DNA of 64,000 bases from Pelagophyceae sp. CCMP2097 (lineage: Eukaryota > Sar > Pelagophyceae), in the NCBI GenBank assembly GCA_026770575.1, contig MU657207.1, positions 9,958-73,957 of the forward strand, in the 5' to 3' direction. The first letter of the stretch is position 1. The number at the start of each line of letters is the position of its first letter. The translations under genes were made by a program, and so were the position numbers. The notes under the pieces were generated by a model. That model was not told the DNA's origin. It searched no databases and worked only from the letters and a program-made list of their open reading frames with translations. Shown one piece after another: positions 29,268-41,475 of the stretch.

Positions 29268-31311
29268 TCATGAGGTCGGGCCGGCGCCACCGGTAGCGGC
29301 GTGCGCGCCGTCCTGAACGTGCGCAAAGGCCGCCGCGTCGGCGTCGGCGTACCGCGGCGCCGCGCCCGACGCCAGCGGCGGGTACGGTTGCGCGTACGGA
29401 AAGGGCCCCGGCGCGCCCGTTTGCGGGAACGGCAGCGGCGCGCCCGCGGGCATGAACGACAGCGGCGCGCCCGCCGGCAGAAAGGGCAGCGGCGCGCCCT
29501 GGAAGGGCTGCTGCGCTTGCGGGAAGGGCGGCGGCGCTTGCTGGCACGCGCCCGGCTGCGGAAAGGGGACGTGGTAGCCCTGGAGCGGCACGTAGGGCGG
29601 CATGGCGAAGTTGGGCTGGGCGTCGCCGCCATCGGGGCCGACGTAGCCCGGCGGGGCCACATAGACGCGGAAAAGCGGCGGCGCGTCCGACGCCGCGTCG
29701 CCGTCGTCGGGCCGCGGCGCGCCGCTGTCCCTGTCGCTGCCCGCTGGCCGCACCGCCGTCGCCGCGCCCGTGAGGAACGGCGGGATGTCGAGGCCGCCCT
29801 AAAGACGCGCGTGCGAGGCAACGCAAGAGGAATCCGAGCCGAGCTTCCGGGGACGGCTTCGCAGCCCGGTCGAGCGCGACGTCGCACCGTGCCGAGGAGC
29901 GAGGTGCGGAGGTTCGCGACGCCGCCGATGCTGCGGTGGAAGGCTTCCTCTAAAGGCACGAGGTCCCTGCGGAGGCTGTCGACGTCGCAGGCCGTGTGCC
30001 GATAGGCCACGTTGCCAAAGGACTGGATGCGCTGCGTCTTGGAGATGCGCATGGGCCGGCAGTTGAGGAGGAGCGCGAGGAGGCTTGTGAGCGTCGTGCC
30101 GTCGGTCGAGTCGGCCGCCGCCGTCGGGAGCGACCCCGCGGCGAAGAGCTCGGCGATGCGCGTCGCGTACGCCTCCTCCTCGGGGAGCCACTTGCCGGAG
30201 CGGTACGTCGCGCCGCGCGCGGCGTCGCCGCTCCGCTTCTCGCGCCGCGGGGCGCGGTCGCCCGCGTCGGGCGCGGCCGTCGCGGAAGGCGCCGGCGCTT
30301 CGGTGTCAAACGCAGGCCTCGCCGCGGACGGCTGCTGGACGCGGTAGGGCCAGTACGGCGCGCCGGCGTCGGCGGGCGCGGCGCCGTAGGCCGCGTACGC
30401 GCCGTAGCCCGCCGCAGGTGCGTCGAAGACCGGCGGCGCCACCGCGGGCGCCACGGGCGCCAGCTGCGGCGGCGGCCCCGCCACCGCCGGCTGCCGCGGG
30501 TACGAGTCTGAGAACGAAGGCAGGCCGCCCTAGGCGCGACGTTGGAAGCAGGCGCGAAGGAGCGAAGCCAGGCGTCGAAGCGGCTCCAGTCGAAGGGACC
30601 CCAGGGGCGATACAGCTCCGCAACACCCATCCAAAGCAAAGACGCACCGCGCCGACGAGGCTCATGCGGAGCTGCGACGTGCCGCCGATGCTCCGGTGGA
30701 AGGCCTCCTCGATAGGCACGAGCTCCATCTGTGGCCGCACGTCAGACAAAGACCTCATGTGGCATCACGGACCTTGAGGGCGGCGACGTCGCAGTCCGTG
30801 TGGCGGTACGTCACGTTGCCAAACGACTGAATGCGCTGCGCCTTGGAGATGCGCATGGGCCTGCAGTTGAGGAGCAGCGCCTGCGCCGGCGTCGCGTGCG
30901 GCCACGTCGGATGCGCGCGGCCTCTTAAGCGATGCTCCGCGTGCGGCGCACCAGCAGGGACGTCAGCGTGGGTCCCTCTCCGTTGTCCGAGGCTGCTTGG
31001 GGCAGTTGGCCAGCGGCGAAGAGCTCTGCGACCTTGCCGGCGAAGCTGCGCCGATGCCATCAAGATGCGCCTCCGCAATCCATATGCGCCTCTGCGACCC
31101 AGAAACCGGCTCTGCGATCAGTCGCGAGGCTCGAGCGCCCCGCCGGCCCGGCGACAGACCGTTGAGGGTCCCCCGGGTGTCGCCGGACGCACGCTTCCTC
31201 TTCTCGCGTCCATTTGCCGCTTCGGAACTGCTGGACGATGGGCGACGGCCGGTTGAAGTCGTGCTGCGCTTCGCCGCGCGCGCGCTTGGCCAATGGCTCC
31301 GGCGCCGCCAT
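29268..31311 (-). CDS. protein with two PMRISK-type domains and proline-rich tail
   Basis: One gene carries the same domain twice. The ATG at 31311 starts MAAPEPLAKRARG. Copy 1 reads FRSGKWTREEEAF, AELFAAGQLP, TLTSLLALLLNCRPMRISKA, QRIQSFGNVTYRHTDCDV and MELVPIEEAFHRSIGG. After a GTGCG...CGCCTAG intron and an Ala/Pro/Tyr linker (GYGAYAAYGAAP), copy 2 repeats it with YRSGKWLPEEEAY, the same LALLLNCRPMRISK core and LVPLEEAFHRSIGG. The C-terminus has AGAPLPF-type repeats, ending GPTS-stop at 29268. I recall this R-S-G-K-W...P-M-R-I-S-K domain as widespread in stramenopile proteins of unknown role, with a Myb/SANT-like helical feel. Function is unknown; a nuclear role is a guess from the basic KRAR near the N-terminus. 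Confidence 0.75.
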
Positions 31312-31858
31312 CGCGCCGCCGCCCGAACGCCCCAAATCCTTTGAAGGGCGTCCTGGATTTGGTTCAAAGCTTGTGTTGCTTCGAGACGGAACGAGCCGTT
31401 AAAAGGGCCGTTGGATATGCAAAATAGGCGCAGGTCGCGCGGGGGCCTGCCAGGGAAACGAGACGCGAGGGCTAGGTGGCTTCACGTAGGACTCGACGTC
31501 GGGCGACAACGTCAATGACATTGTCCGCTATTGATCTTTTCCTGGAAATCTTCTGGAATTCGCCAAAGTGGATGGATACGCCGTCGTGCTGCGCCAGGTG
31601 GTGCCCTCCGTCTGTCAGCGGCGACGGCACCGGGCGAGGAGGCGCCACCGCGCCGGCCGGCGTCGCGGCGAGCGGCCGCCGCGAATCGCTTCAGTCCAAG
31701 AGCCGTCCAGGACTTCCCGTAGACCTGTCAGGTGTAGCGCCTTTGGAAACTCGTGTTGCTTGCTGAAGGTGTGCTTTGCCGCGAAGAAGTGCCCGCTGAG
31801 TCGAGATTGCAGTACCGATCAAAGTATGTGCAAGTGTATGGTTACGGCCCCCCGGCAG
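31312..31858. other. 547 bp spacer, no supported gene
   Basis: Lies between the PMRISK gene and the 3' end of ATG2. A weak plus-strand stretch near 31560-31610 reads VDGYAVVLRQVVPSV, but I found no matching start, splice or neighbour exon. Confidence 0.4.
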
Positions 31859-34800
31859 TCAGTCTTCGTCTCGGTCGATGGCCTGTTCGAGGGACTTGAG
31901 GAGGCAGGCCAGCGCGCGGCTGGCGCCGACGGCGGGCCGCAGCACGACGGTGGGCACGGCCTTGGCCAGCGTCCGCGCGTCGCGCCGCACCGCCACGGAG
32001 CGCGCCGCCGCGCCCACGCCGTCGAAGCCGCGAGACAGCGCGCGCCGCGCGCGCTCGACGCCTAGAAGCGATGGGTTTCGAAGCCGCCGAAAGACGCCTC
32101 GGCGGCTAGCTGTCGTCCAAGAGGCGCACCTTCCCGTGCGTCGCCGCGGTCCGGGTCGTAGGCGCCGGGCGCGGCTTTTGCGGCGCCGCAGCCGTCGGCG
32201 GCGGCTTCCAAAGCGTCGGCGAGGCCCGCGGCAGCGAGGCGCGAGGCTCTCGCCGCTTCGAACGCTGCGGCGCGGCCGGCGGCGCGGGCGTCGCCGGCGA
32301 GGAGGCCAGCGCCGACGTGGGCCAGCGGCCGCAGCGGCGTCGCGCCGGCGGCGAAGCGGATCGACTGCGCCTGGAGCGCAGCGACGCAGTGCCTCTGCAG
32401 CGCTTCCAGCAAAGCGCCGGGCGCGGCGGCGGCGAGCTGATGGCGCTCGATGCGGAGCTGGACGTTGTGCAGCGCGAAGACGTGGAGCATCTCGCCGAGC
32501 GAGCCTCGCCGTAGAGCGGAGAGGTCGGCGCCGCGCGGGATGTAGTCGAGCTTGATTTCGATTGGGGCCACGTGCAACACGTACTTGGCGTCGCCCTGCC
32601 TCCGTTTCGCCGTCGCCGGCGTCTGCTGCGCGTGCCTCTTTCGGCCGTCGCGGTGCGTCGGCGCTTTGTCGCCGACCCAGACGGCGTCGTCGCCGCGGCC
32701 ATCTTCGAAATCTTCGCAGTCCGAAACGGCCAAGACGCCAAAAAAGGCATCCAGAAAGCGCAAAAGCTCTGCATCCAGACGGCATCGAAGAGGCGCGATT
32801 TTGAGCTTGACTCGATCCTCGTGCGCTCGGAGCCGCAGCATGGGGCCGCCGTCGCAGCCGCGAGACGATTTCCACTGCTCCAGCACGGGCCGCGGCGATT
32901 GCGCGCCGTAGCCCGAGCTCGACAAAGCGTCGGAGCCGCGCGCGCCAAAGTCGGCGCAGACCTCGAGCTTATCGCCTGGTAGCAAGCTCGCCACGGCGGA
33001 AACGTCCACCTCCACCAACACGGCCCTGCGCTGCGACTTTATATCCTCCTTGGCCGGCGCCAGCAAAGCGCCGCCGCCGTCGAGGAGCCGCTCCACGAGC
33101 CGCCGCTCCACGCCGCGGCCGCGCGCGCCACCGCGCACCTCCGCAAAGTCCGCGCCGCCAAAGAGGCGCCAAGACACTTTGCCGCGGATCTACAAGAGTT
33201 CGATCAACGCGCCGGAATCTCCTGGGGGTCGTTGTCCCGGCGTGCACCTCTGATGATCATTCGAACATTTCCGGTTTGCCGACCTTTGGACGCGGATTCA
33301 GGCGTGCATGCCTGTAAGGGCCTCCTTCGCCTTAGGCGCCATGTGCTCCTCCTGCAGCCGCGGCGCTTCTGAATCGAACCACGCCGCCGTCGGCTCTTGC
33401 GCAGCCGCGCCGAAGCGGGGCTCGTCCCGCGCCTCGTCCCGTTTTGCTGCGCGGCCGCCCGTCCAAACGCCGCGGCCGCAACTTCGCGAAACCTTGGACG
33501 TCGGCGCCGCGGAGTCGACGTCGTCGCGCTCGGGAACCGGGTAGTAGTCGTCGCAGAGAAAATCGTCTTCCGTCGCCGACGAAGCGTCATCGTCGTCCAA
33601 GGCATCCCGGGACCCCCGCCCGTCGTCGCTCTCGTCGGGCTCCTGGACGGAGAGCATCGCGCCCTGCGACGGCTGCGTCGCGCGCGCGCCTCGCTTGCCC
33701 GGGGCCCAAGCCTCGAGTTCGACTTCTTCCGGCAGGAAGAGCTGCTGCCGCGGCTCGCGCTCCGGCCTCGTTGCAGCGCGCGGCGACGCGCGCGGCGCGG
33801 CCTCGGGCAATGCGACGACGTCGGGCCTTTTCGTCTCGCCGGCGTAGGCGCCGTATCGCTTCGTTTGCAATTCTGGTGCGTCGTCGTCCTGAGTGGCGTG
33901 GTCGGCCTGGAGCCGCTTGGCGAGGTCGTTGAGCGTCGACAAAGAGTCGGAGCACGTATAAAGTCTCAGAGTGCCGCAGACGACGTCGGCGTCCCCCGCG
34001 CCCAGCGTCGCATCCGCATGGTCCAGCGTCGCGAGGTGCACGGCCTCGTGGCCGCTTTTTGATACCGCGAGCTGCGCATCGCGAACGCCAAAGGACCAGC
34101 AGTTGGAATGGTTTGCGCAGCGGAAGAGACCGAAACTCAGTGTGGCGACCATGCCCGCCCCAAATGGCTTGCAGACGGCGCAGTTGTAGCACGCCACGTA
34201 CAGCTTGCGCGATTCGCCCCCGTCGCCAGAGGCATTCGTCGGCCGGAACCCTTGGAGGAATTTCTGCATATCCTCGATTCGGTCCGCCGTCGGCGCCTGC
34301 ACCTCGAGGCGGTAGAAGGTGCACCTCAGCGAGTCGGACGTCACGGCGACGTCGACGGCGCCGCCGCCTTTGCCGACGACGATTTTCTCGCCGCGCCATG
34401 TGATGCCCACATCCGCCAGATCCAGCCGCGCGCCGCCGCGCTGCGTCGCGGCGACGACGCCGCGCGCCTCGAACCGGAGCGGCGGCGAAGTAGCGTCGGA
34501 AGAATCGTCGACTTGTAAACTTTCTTCGTCGCCTTGTAAACTGACTTGTAAACTTTCCAAGTCGACGCGGACCAACGAACGCGCCTCGTCGTCGTCGGAA
34601 AAGAGAGCCGCAAAGCTGTCCGCGAGCTGCGCCGCAACGAGCTCCAGCGACCGCACTTGAGCGGGCGAGGCGACCAGACGCACTTTGGCGCTCCGCACCA
34701 CAGTCACGTCGCCCGCCTCTTCCCGCGCCTGCGGAAGCGCGGCGCCGTCGAGCTGCGCGTCGAGGTCCGGCGCGTCGTCTCTTTCCGGCGAGCGGTCGCC

Positions 34801-36848
34801 CTCGTAGACGGCTTTGCATCGTTCGGGCGCCGGGCGGCCGCCGCGCTCCGTGGCCAGCGTGAACGCTGTCGTCGGTAAAACGGCATCGCCGCCGACCATC
34901 ACTTCGACCTCCGCCGACGCGTACAGCGAGTCCGCCGCGGCGTGCACCGATGCCGCAGTCAGCCGCACCTCGACGGCGGCGCGCGACGAATTTTCGGCGT
35001 CGCACCATTTCAGGCAGAGCCTCGGCAGTCGCACCGCCGTAACCGCAGGGTCCGATCCCGCGGCTGTCGCGTTTTCTGTTCTGCCGAAGAGGCCGTTTTT
35101 TTTTTCTTGTGCAAAAGTGTCGGCCCAGAACTTGAGCGAGGCGGCGCTTCTCACGTCCACGTCGACGGCCTCAAATTCAAGCAATCCGTCGTCAAACGAG
35201 ATAGCGCGGTGCAGGAGGCCCTTGCCTCCGTCGGCCAGGAGCGAGACGGTGTTGTGGCCTAGATGATGCCTCCTTTACGAATGCTTCGATGAAAACGCCG
35301 CACCGTCGGTGAGCTTCAGGCGCGATACGGCCAAGTGCTGCGGCCCGAGGGAGACGTCGTCGGCGCGCAGCGAGACGACGCTGCCGCGGTGCGCAAAGGA
35401 ACATTCTGCCGACTCCAAAACGTGCAACCTATGCAGAGAATCGGAAATCGAGTGTGCATGGTGCATCGCGTCGCAAGTGGACGGCGCATCGCGGCATTTG
35501 CGGCGCACCGCGCGACGAAGGGCGTCGGGTTGCACTCGAAGAACTCGTCGTCGTCTGGAGCCTCGAGCTTGCGGAGCCGCTGCGTCTCGGCGGCGGCCGC
35601 AGCATACGACTGCGCCAGGTGGCGCAGCGCGCGCACGTGCCGCACCTGCGCGGCGCGTCAGGCCCTGTCAGGAGACTCAAAGCGCGGGGCCCGCGGGAGT
35701 GCACAGAGGATGCATGCAGGCAGCCAGGCTCCGAGGCGAGAACGGGCCCGCGACGAGGAGTCGCGCCCCGAATTCGCCCTTGGACGGACCTCGAGGTTGA
35801 CCGCGGCCGTCTGGAGGTGGACGTCGACGCCACCCTCTGCGAGGACGGCGTAGCCCTCTTTGGGGGCGTCGACGAGGAGATCTTGGTCCAAAACGAGGGC
35901 AAAACCCGACCTAGCGCAGCGAATTCTGGAAACACACCGTCGGTCTTCTTCACGCAACGTTTCTTCAACCTTCGCTCGCATGTTCGGCACGCTACCCAAA
36001 GGCAGCGCGCTTCGTGCAGGCAAGTCCCCACGACAAAAAAGTGCAGGCAAGTCCCCACGACAACCGTCCGGCGCCTCCCCACAACTGGCGCCTCACCACG
36101 ACAGCGCGAGCTTGACGCGCCGGCTCTCGGGCTCCTTATCGAAGATCTTGGCCGACTCGCAGCGCATTGCGACGCCTACCGGCGCCGTCGAGGGCGCTCT
36201 GGGCACGCCCCGTGGGGGGCTTTTCGAGGAATGCTCTTGGGCTTCCAGGTAGGCTTCCGTTTGGCGCACCGTCCCCGACGAAGAGCGTGACGTCGGTGGC
36301 GGCGAGTTGCGTCTTGCGCAGCTTGGCGACGAGCCAGGCCTACACAGCGGTTGGCTTTGCCATCGTCTCCCAGTAGCGGCGACGAGAGGCCGTTGAAAGG
36401 AACGCACCGGCATGCGGTCCGAGCCACTGCGCTGCTCCGCCTGCGGCTTGAGTTCGAGCACGACGCCTGTGCTGAGCGGTGGGCCGCGTCGGCCGCCGCG
36501 AGCCGGGCGCACCTTCGAGGTCCAGACGGCCGTTGGCATACTTCAACGACCGGACCGAGCAGTTCGACCTGCGACGCCGGCGTGTTGCGGCGGCGGCAAA
36601 ATGGCGGCAGCGAGATCGTCCGCCCGGGTATACACGCGGCGGCGCGGCGGCGGGTGCAACTTCTGGCTGCGACTTATGCCATCATCCCGACACTTGCCAG
36701 AAGACGCCGTCTGCTACCCGAGGTCGAGGTTCTTGAGCTCGAGCGTCCTTTGGCGGAGCGAGAGATCGAGCTGCGCGGCGCCGACACCGAGTCTGCGCAG
36801 CACCAGGCGCAGCACGCCGTCGCGGAGGCCCGTCAAGAGCCACAGCAT
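31859..36848 (-). CDS. ATG2: autophagy lipid-transfer protein ATG2
   Basis: The ATG at 36848 gives MLWLLTGLRDGVLRLVLRRL and LDLSLRQRTLELKNLDL, the chorein-type N-terminus shared by ATG2 and VPS13. Exons follow with GVVLELKPQAEQ, LVLDQDLLVDAPKEGYAV, SLRADDVSLGPQHLAVSRLK and a long exon (33298-35184) of bridge-domain strands. A further exon starts IRGKVSWRLFGGADF. Then come IEIKLDYIPRGADLSALRRG and EMLHVFALHNVQLRIER, typical of ATG2. The last exon has RALSRGFDGVG and AVPTVVLRPAVGASRALACL, the ATG2 C-terminal domain, with stop at 31859. ATG2 bridges ER and phagophore and moves lipids with ATG9 and WIPI proteins. About 1,300-1,400 residues, somewhat short for the family. Confidence 0.88.
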
Positions 36849-37582
36849 CGCCGCCGCCGCGTGCCAAAGGCCGGCCAAAAAGTGGAAAACCAAAAGGGGC
36901 CGGCGCCGCCCGTCGACGCGCCGCCTTCTTCAAACGCCGGTTGCCGATTCTCTCGAGCAAGAAGCACGGATTTGAAAGAATCCCGTTGCACTTTCCGTGC
37001 GACGGCCTTTTGGGCGAAGACGACTCCGCGACCTGCGGATGCGTGAGACTGCTGGCGAGCCTGCTGACTGACGAAGCGCACGCCGCGGCGTTATTATAAA
37101 CGGATCCCTTTTTGAACTTTTGAACGAGAAAAAGTTCGGGAATGTTCGGTCCTCCGCTTCGCGCGACGCCCGGACCACGCTCAGAGCGACTCGTGGCTGA
37201 GGACTGCACGCAGTAGCCCCTCTCTGAGATGCAGGCAAGGGCCTCTGGTCTCGAGGGGCCAACTGATCTCGAGGGGTCTCGAGGGGCCTTTGAGGCGGCT
37301 CGCGGAGGCGTCCCATCGTCGGATGCGCCCCATCGTCTGTGATGCGCCCCGGATGCCCGCTTTTGCTCAGTCGCAACCCACGGGTCCGTCGGAGGCGCGC
37401 GCGACGGCGCTGCTCGGTCGAAGGCGAGGCGCGCGGGGGCGTATTGATATCGTGATGATTACCAGTTATTCCTACTAGAGAATGAGGCATTCCTAGAGGA
37501 CGGTGCAGCATTTGGCGGGGTCGTCGAGCTGGTCGTACCTAGCACAAAGCGTCGGCGCCTCATTGAAGCGGCGCGGCTTGCC
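36849..37582. other. 734 bp intergenic region
   Basis: Holds the ATG2 promoter and the 3' side of the VWA gene. A near-duplicate phrase (GGATGCGCCCCATCGTC and GTGATGCGCCCCGGATG) lies at about 37310-37350, and an AT-rich patch at about 37440-37495. No gene was seen on either strand. Confidence 0.4.
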
Positions 37583-38747
37583 TTACTTTGTTATTTTCCC
37601 GCCCAACACGGCTTTGGCGAGCCAGGCGTTGTGCGTCAGCTTCTTGCGCCGCCTCTCTACTTCCTTCTTCTCGCTGGCGTAGTCGTCGGTAATGTCGACG
37701 CCGGGCAGTTTGTCCATGAAACGATTGTACTTGTCTACGATCAAATCCTCCTCGGTGCACCTACACAAAGTCGATCAACTGGTCCTTCGCGGCCTGAAAA
37801 AGGGCAAGGGACCAGACCCGAAACAAGACGCACATTACGACTGTGAGATAGACGGTCTTGATCTTGGCTTTTACTGTCGCACGCAGCTCCTCAAACGAGC
37901 AGTCCGAAGGCTCCCCGTCCGTGAGAAGCAGGAGCAGCACCTCCGCTTCCGCGCCGGGGCCGCGCGGGTGCCAGTTGCCCGAGAGGATAGGCTCCAGGCG
38001 CGCTCGGAGCGGCGTGAGGCCCCGGGGCCCGCGCCCGCGGAAGATCTCATCTACGTCGGCGACCGTGTGCACCGTGTGCCAATTCCTGGTAGAGCGGGGT
38101 ACGAAACCACCCGATTGCCGCGCACGGCGGCCGCGCCCAGCGTATAGCCTCTCTATGATGACCCGTCTGCCTATTTCCCGGCCTTCGACGCGGCTGCAAA
38201 ACGGGTCGTTCAGGAACTGGAGCGCGAAGCCGTCCCTGTGCTCGACGACGAGGAGCAGGGTCGCAAGCTGCCTTAGCGTCTCTTGAAGCTCGTCCCATCG
38301 TGACTTGGTGCCTGAGACGAGGTTGCCCATTGACCCAGAGTCGTCCGCGACGACCACGACCGAGCAGCCGACGACGGAGAGCATGTCCTTGACGACTTCT
38401 GCAGAGACGTCGAGCGCCATCTGCATGCGGTAGACGCGCTCGTCGAGGGAGACTTCCGCGCGCACGATGACCTACGCGCTTCGTCGCGAGGGCCGCGTCA
38501 AAGAGGGCATATATAGACCGGGAGCACGCGGCTCCTGGGGGCCCAAGGAGCCGGGTGCGCCGGTCTATACATTGGCGGAAGGCATCGCGTCATCCCGAGG
38601 AGTCCCAGAGTTCGAACAGAGGCGCTGGCGCTGCACGTCCCCAACGCCGACGACGCTGACGACTTGCGCCTCGCAGACCGGGGCGCCGACGGGTGGGGCG
38701 TCGACGGCCATCGCGTACGATGGCGGCGCGTCGTCGATGACGCCCAT
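37583..38747 (-). CDS. VWA-domain protein with PPSY N-terminus
   Basis: Exons 38637-38747, 37834-38471 and 37583-37760 join in frame. Exon 1 reads MGVIDDAPPSYAMAVDAPP, containing a PPxY motif for WW-domain partners, and EAQVVSVVGVGD. Exon 2 has the VWA metal-ion site DDSGSMGN (a D-x-S-x-S motif), FALQFLND, PRGLTPLRARLEPILSGNW and LLLLLTDGEPSDCSFEELR. Exon 3 is MCTEEDLIVDKYNRFMDKLP, DITDDYASEKKEVE and AKAVLGGKITK-stop. An intact MIDAS suggests divalent-metal-dependent protein binding, intracellular because there is no signal peptide. This VWA layout looks like a lineage-expanded algal family; the role is unknown. Confidence 0.82.
38512..38569. repeat. 58 bp stem-loop in an intron
   Basis: TATAGACCGG at 38512 pairs with CCGGTCTATA ending at 38569. 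Inside, GCAC pairs with GTGC and GGCTCCT pairs with AGGAGCC. It lies in the first intron (38472-38636) of the VWA gene. Confidence 0.9.
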
Positions 38748-39022
38748 TATGCCACCGAGTCTAAACGTCGAATTTCCAGATCAGTGCCCGAAAACGCGAG
38801 GGCACTTCCGCCCAATTAATTACCACCCAATCCAAGGCGCAGAATGCAAGGCGCAGAGGCGTTCCGACCCCAATTGCGCATGTGCACACGCCCCAGGGCT
38901 TTGAGGCGAGGGCACAGAGGAAGATATTAGGTCGTCGCTTCCGCCGGCGGGTGTGCGCCGCCGCGCGGGTCTTCCTCCTCGGCGCCGGGCCGCCGCGCCG
39001 GGCCGTCGCATCATTTCGCCGC

Positions 39023-41475
39023 TCACTTCTTGGCGTCGTCCGTCTTGTCCTTCTTCTCCTTGAAGTCGGCGTCTTGTGCCCCGTCGTCCTTCTCCTTGGA
39101 CTCGGCGGCCTTGAGGTCCTCGTCGCCCTCGGGGGCCTTGTCGGCGTACGCCGCCTCGCCGATCTTCTGCGCCGCCGCCTGCAAGTCCGCCGTCGCCGTC
39201 GTGATGGCGGAGACGTCGTCGCCCTTGGCCGCTTCCTCGCACGCCTTGAGCTTGGCCTCGATCTCCGCCTTGACCTCGTCGGTGAGCTTGTCCTTGTGCT
39301 CGGTCAAGGAGCGCTTGGTCGAGTAGCAGCACGAGTCCGCCTCGTTCTTCGCCTCGGCCGCCGCCTTGCGCGCCTGGTCCTTCTCCGCGTTGTCCTCGGC
39401 GTCGCGCACCATCTTGTTGATCTCATCCTCGGATAGGCCGCCCGAGGAGCGGATGATGACGGACTGCTCCTTGTTGGTGGCCTTATCCTTTGCGGAAACG
39501 TTCAGGATGCCGTCCGCGTCAATGTCAAACGACACCTCGATTTGCGGCGTGCCGCGCGGCGCCGGCGGGATGCCGATCAAGTCGAACTGACCGAGCTGCT
39601 TGTTGTCCGCGGCAAGTTCACGCTCGCCCTGAAGCACCTTGATCTGCACCTGCGGCTGGTTGTCCGCCGCCGTGGAGAACGTCTGCGCCTTCTTCGTCGG
39701 GATGGTCGTGTTGCGCTGGATGAGGCGCGTGAACATGCCGCCCAGCGTCTCGATGCCCAGCGAGAGCGGGGTGACGTCCAAAAGCAGAATGTCCTTGACG
39801 TCGCCCTTGAGCACGCCGCCCTGGATGGCGGCGCCCATGGCCACGACCTCGTCGGGGTTCACGCCGCGGTGCGGCTTCTTGCCGAAGAACGTCTGGACCG
39901 TCTCCTGGACCTTGGGCATGCGCGTCATGCCGCCGACGAGGATCACCTCGTCAATCGCAGACTTGGACACGTTGGCGTCGGTGACGCACTTCTGGCACGG
40001 GCCCAGCGTGCGCTGGACGAGCTTGTCCACGATGGCCTCAAACTGGGCCTTGGAGACCTTGACGTTCATGTGCTTCGGGCCCGTGGCGTCCGCGGTGATG
40101 AACGGCAGCGAGACGTCCGTGTGCGAGAGGCCGTCGAGCTCGCGCTTGGCCTTTTCCGCCGCCTCGCGCAGGCGCTGCATGGCCAGCGGGTCCTTGGAGA
40201 TGTCGAGGCCGGAGTCCTTTTTGAACTCGCCGAGGAGGTGCGTGAGCAGGTGCTCGTCAAAGTCCTCGCCGCCGAGCATCGTGTCGCCGTTCGTCGCCTT
40301 GACCTCGAAGACGCCGCCGGAGATTTCCAGGATGGAGACGTCAAAGGTGCCGCCGCCGAGGTCGAAGACAGCCACCAACTTGCCGTCGTCGGCCTTGTCC
40401 ATGCCGTACGCCAGCGCCGCCGCCGTCGGCTCGTTGATGATGCGGAGGACGTCGAGGCCCGCGATGCGGCCGGCGTCCTTGGTCGCCTGGCGCTGCGAGT
40501 CGTTGAAGTACGCGGGCACGGTGACGATGGCCTTGGACACCGTGCGGCCGAGGAAGCCCTCGGCCGTCTCCTTCATCTTCACGAGGACCATGGAGCCGAC
40601 CTGCGACGGCGACATGGCGTCGCCCTTGACCTTGACCCACGCGTCGTCGCTCGACGGGGCCTTGACGATCTCGTAGGGGACCAGCTTGCGCACGGCCTGC
40701 ACCTCCGGCTCCGCAAACTTGCGGCCGATGAGGCGCTTGGTCGCGTACAGCGTGTTGTGCGGGTTCGTCACCGCCTAGAGTCGGCGGTATTGCACTCGAG
40801 CCTTTCGGAGCACAAACGGCATCGCGGGGTCAAGACTTCATCGGGGGTCCAGCCACCGGTCCAGCCGCCGCGGCAGCCAAGTGTCAGATAACCCGAGGGG
40901 GCAAAGGCGCCGTCTCTCTCGAAAGCGGCCGATCGGAAGATTCGAGATTGGGATTGGTTGCCAATTTGCCAAGTGGCCTCGCCCACCATCAAAGGTGCGC
41001 GCCCGTTCTCTCGCCGGGGCCGCATCGCCGAAAGAATCCGAGACTCGACTCGGAGCCGCGGCCGCAGCCCGCCTCGACTCCCCAGAGTCGATACGCGCCG
41101 GCGTCCCGGTCCCGGTCAGCGCCCCGCCGCCGTCGACCGCGCATCCCCGCCGCCGCGTGCCCCTCTCTTGCGGGCGGCGCGTGTTGCCGCGTTCTTCGGC
41201 CGTCCGCTTGTTCCTTTTTCGCTTCTCACCTGGCGCTTGGCCTGGAGGCCGACGAGGCGGGAGCCGTCGTCGGCGATGGCGACCACCGACGGCGTGGTGC
41301 GCGCGCCCTCTGCGTTTTCGATGACGCGCGCGAAGCGGCCCTCCATCACGGCCACACACGAATTCGTCGTGCCCAGGTCGATGCCCACGACATCGCCCTC
41401 GTCGGCGCCGCCGAAGGCGCGCGCGCGGCCCGCGGCCGTCGGCCGCACCGCGCGGAGGGCCGCACGTCGCAGCAT
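39023..41475 (-). CDS. HSPA9: mitochondrial-type HSP70 chaperone
   Basis: Two exons are joined by a 455 bp intron (40775-41229, GTGAG...TCTAG). Exon 1 gives [20 protein letters not shown], a presequence-like Arg/Ala leader, then [16 protein letters not shown]. Exon 2 carries the other HSP70 signatures: [17 protein letters not shown] and [15 protein letters not shown], the substrate domain, and ends KTDDAKK-stop at 39023. There is no EEVD end, as expected for an organellar form. It drives import and folding in the mitochondrial matrix using ATP with DnaJ and GrpE partners. The start is chosen because it directly precedes the leader. The gene is divergent from DCAF7. Confidence 0.95.

Noticed and set aside
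31560..31620. Small plus-strand exon reading VDGYAVVLRQVVPSV
   Set aside because: Protein-like, but isolated, with no ATG or partner exon.
36351..37046. 231-residue plus-strand ORF over the ATG2 5' end
   Set aside because: The minus strand carries the chorein N-terminus of ATG2 here; the plus ORF is its shadow.
39542..40891. 449-residue plus-strand ORF opposite HSP70
   Set aside because: Composition (His, Asp, Leu, Arg-rich, no domain) is that of an antisense shadow of the conserved HSP70 exon. Antisense HSP70 ORFs are a known artefact.
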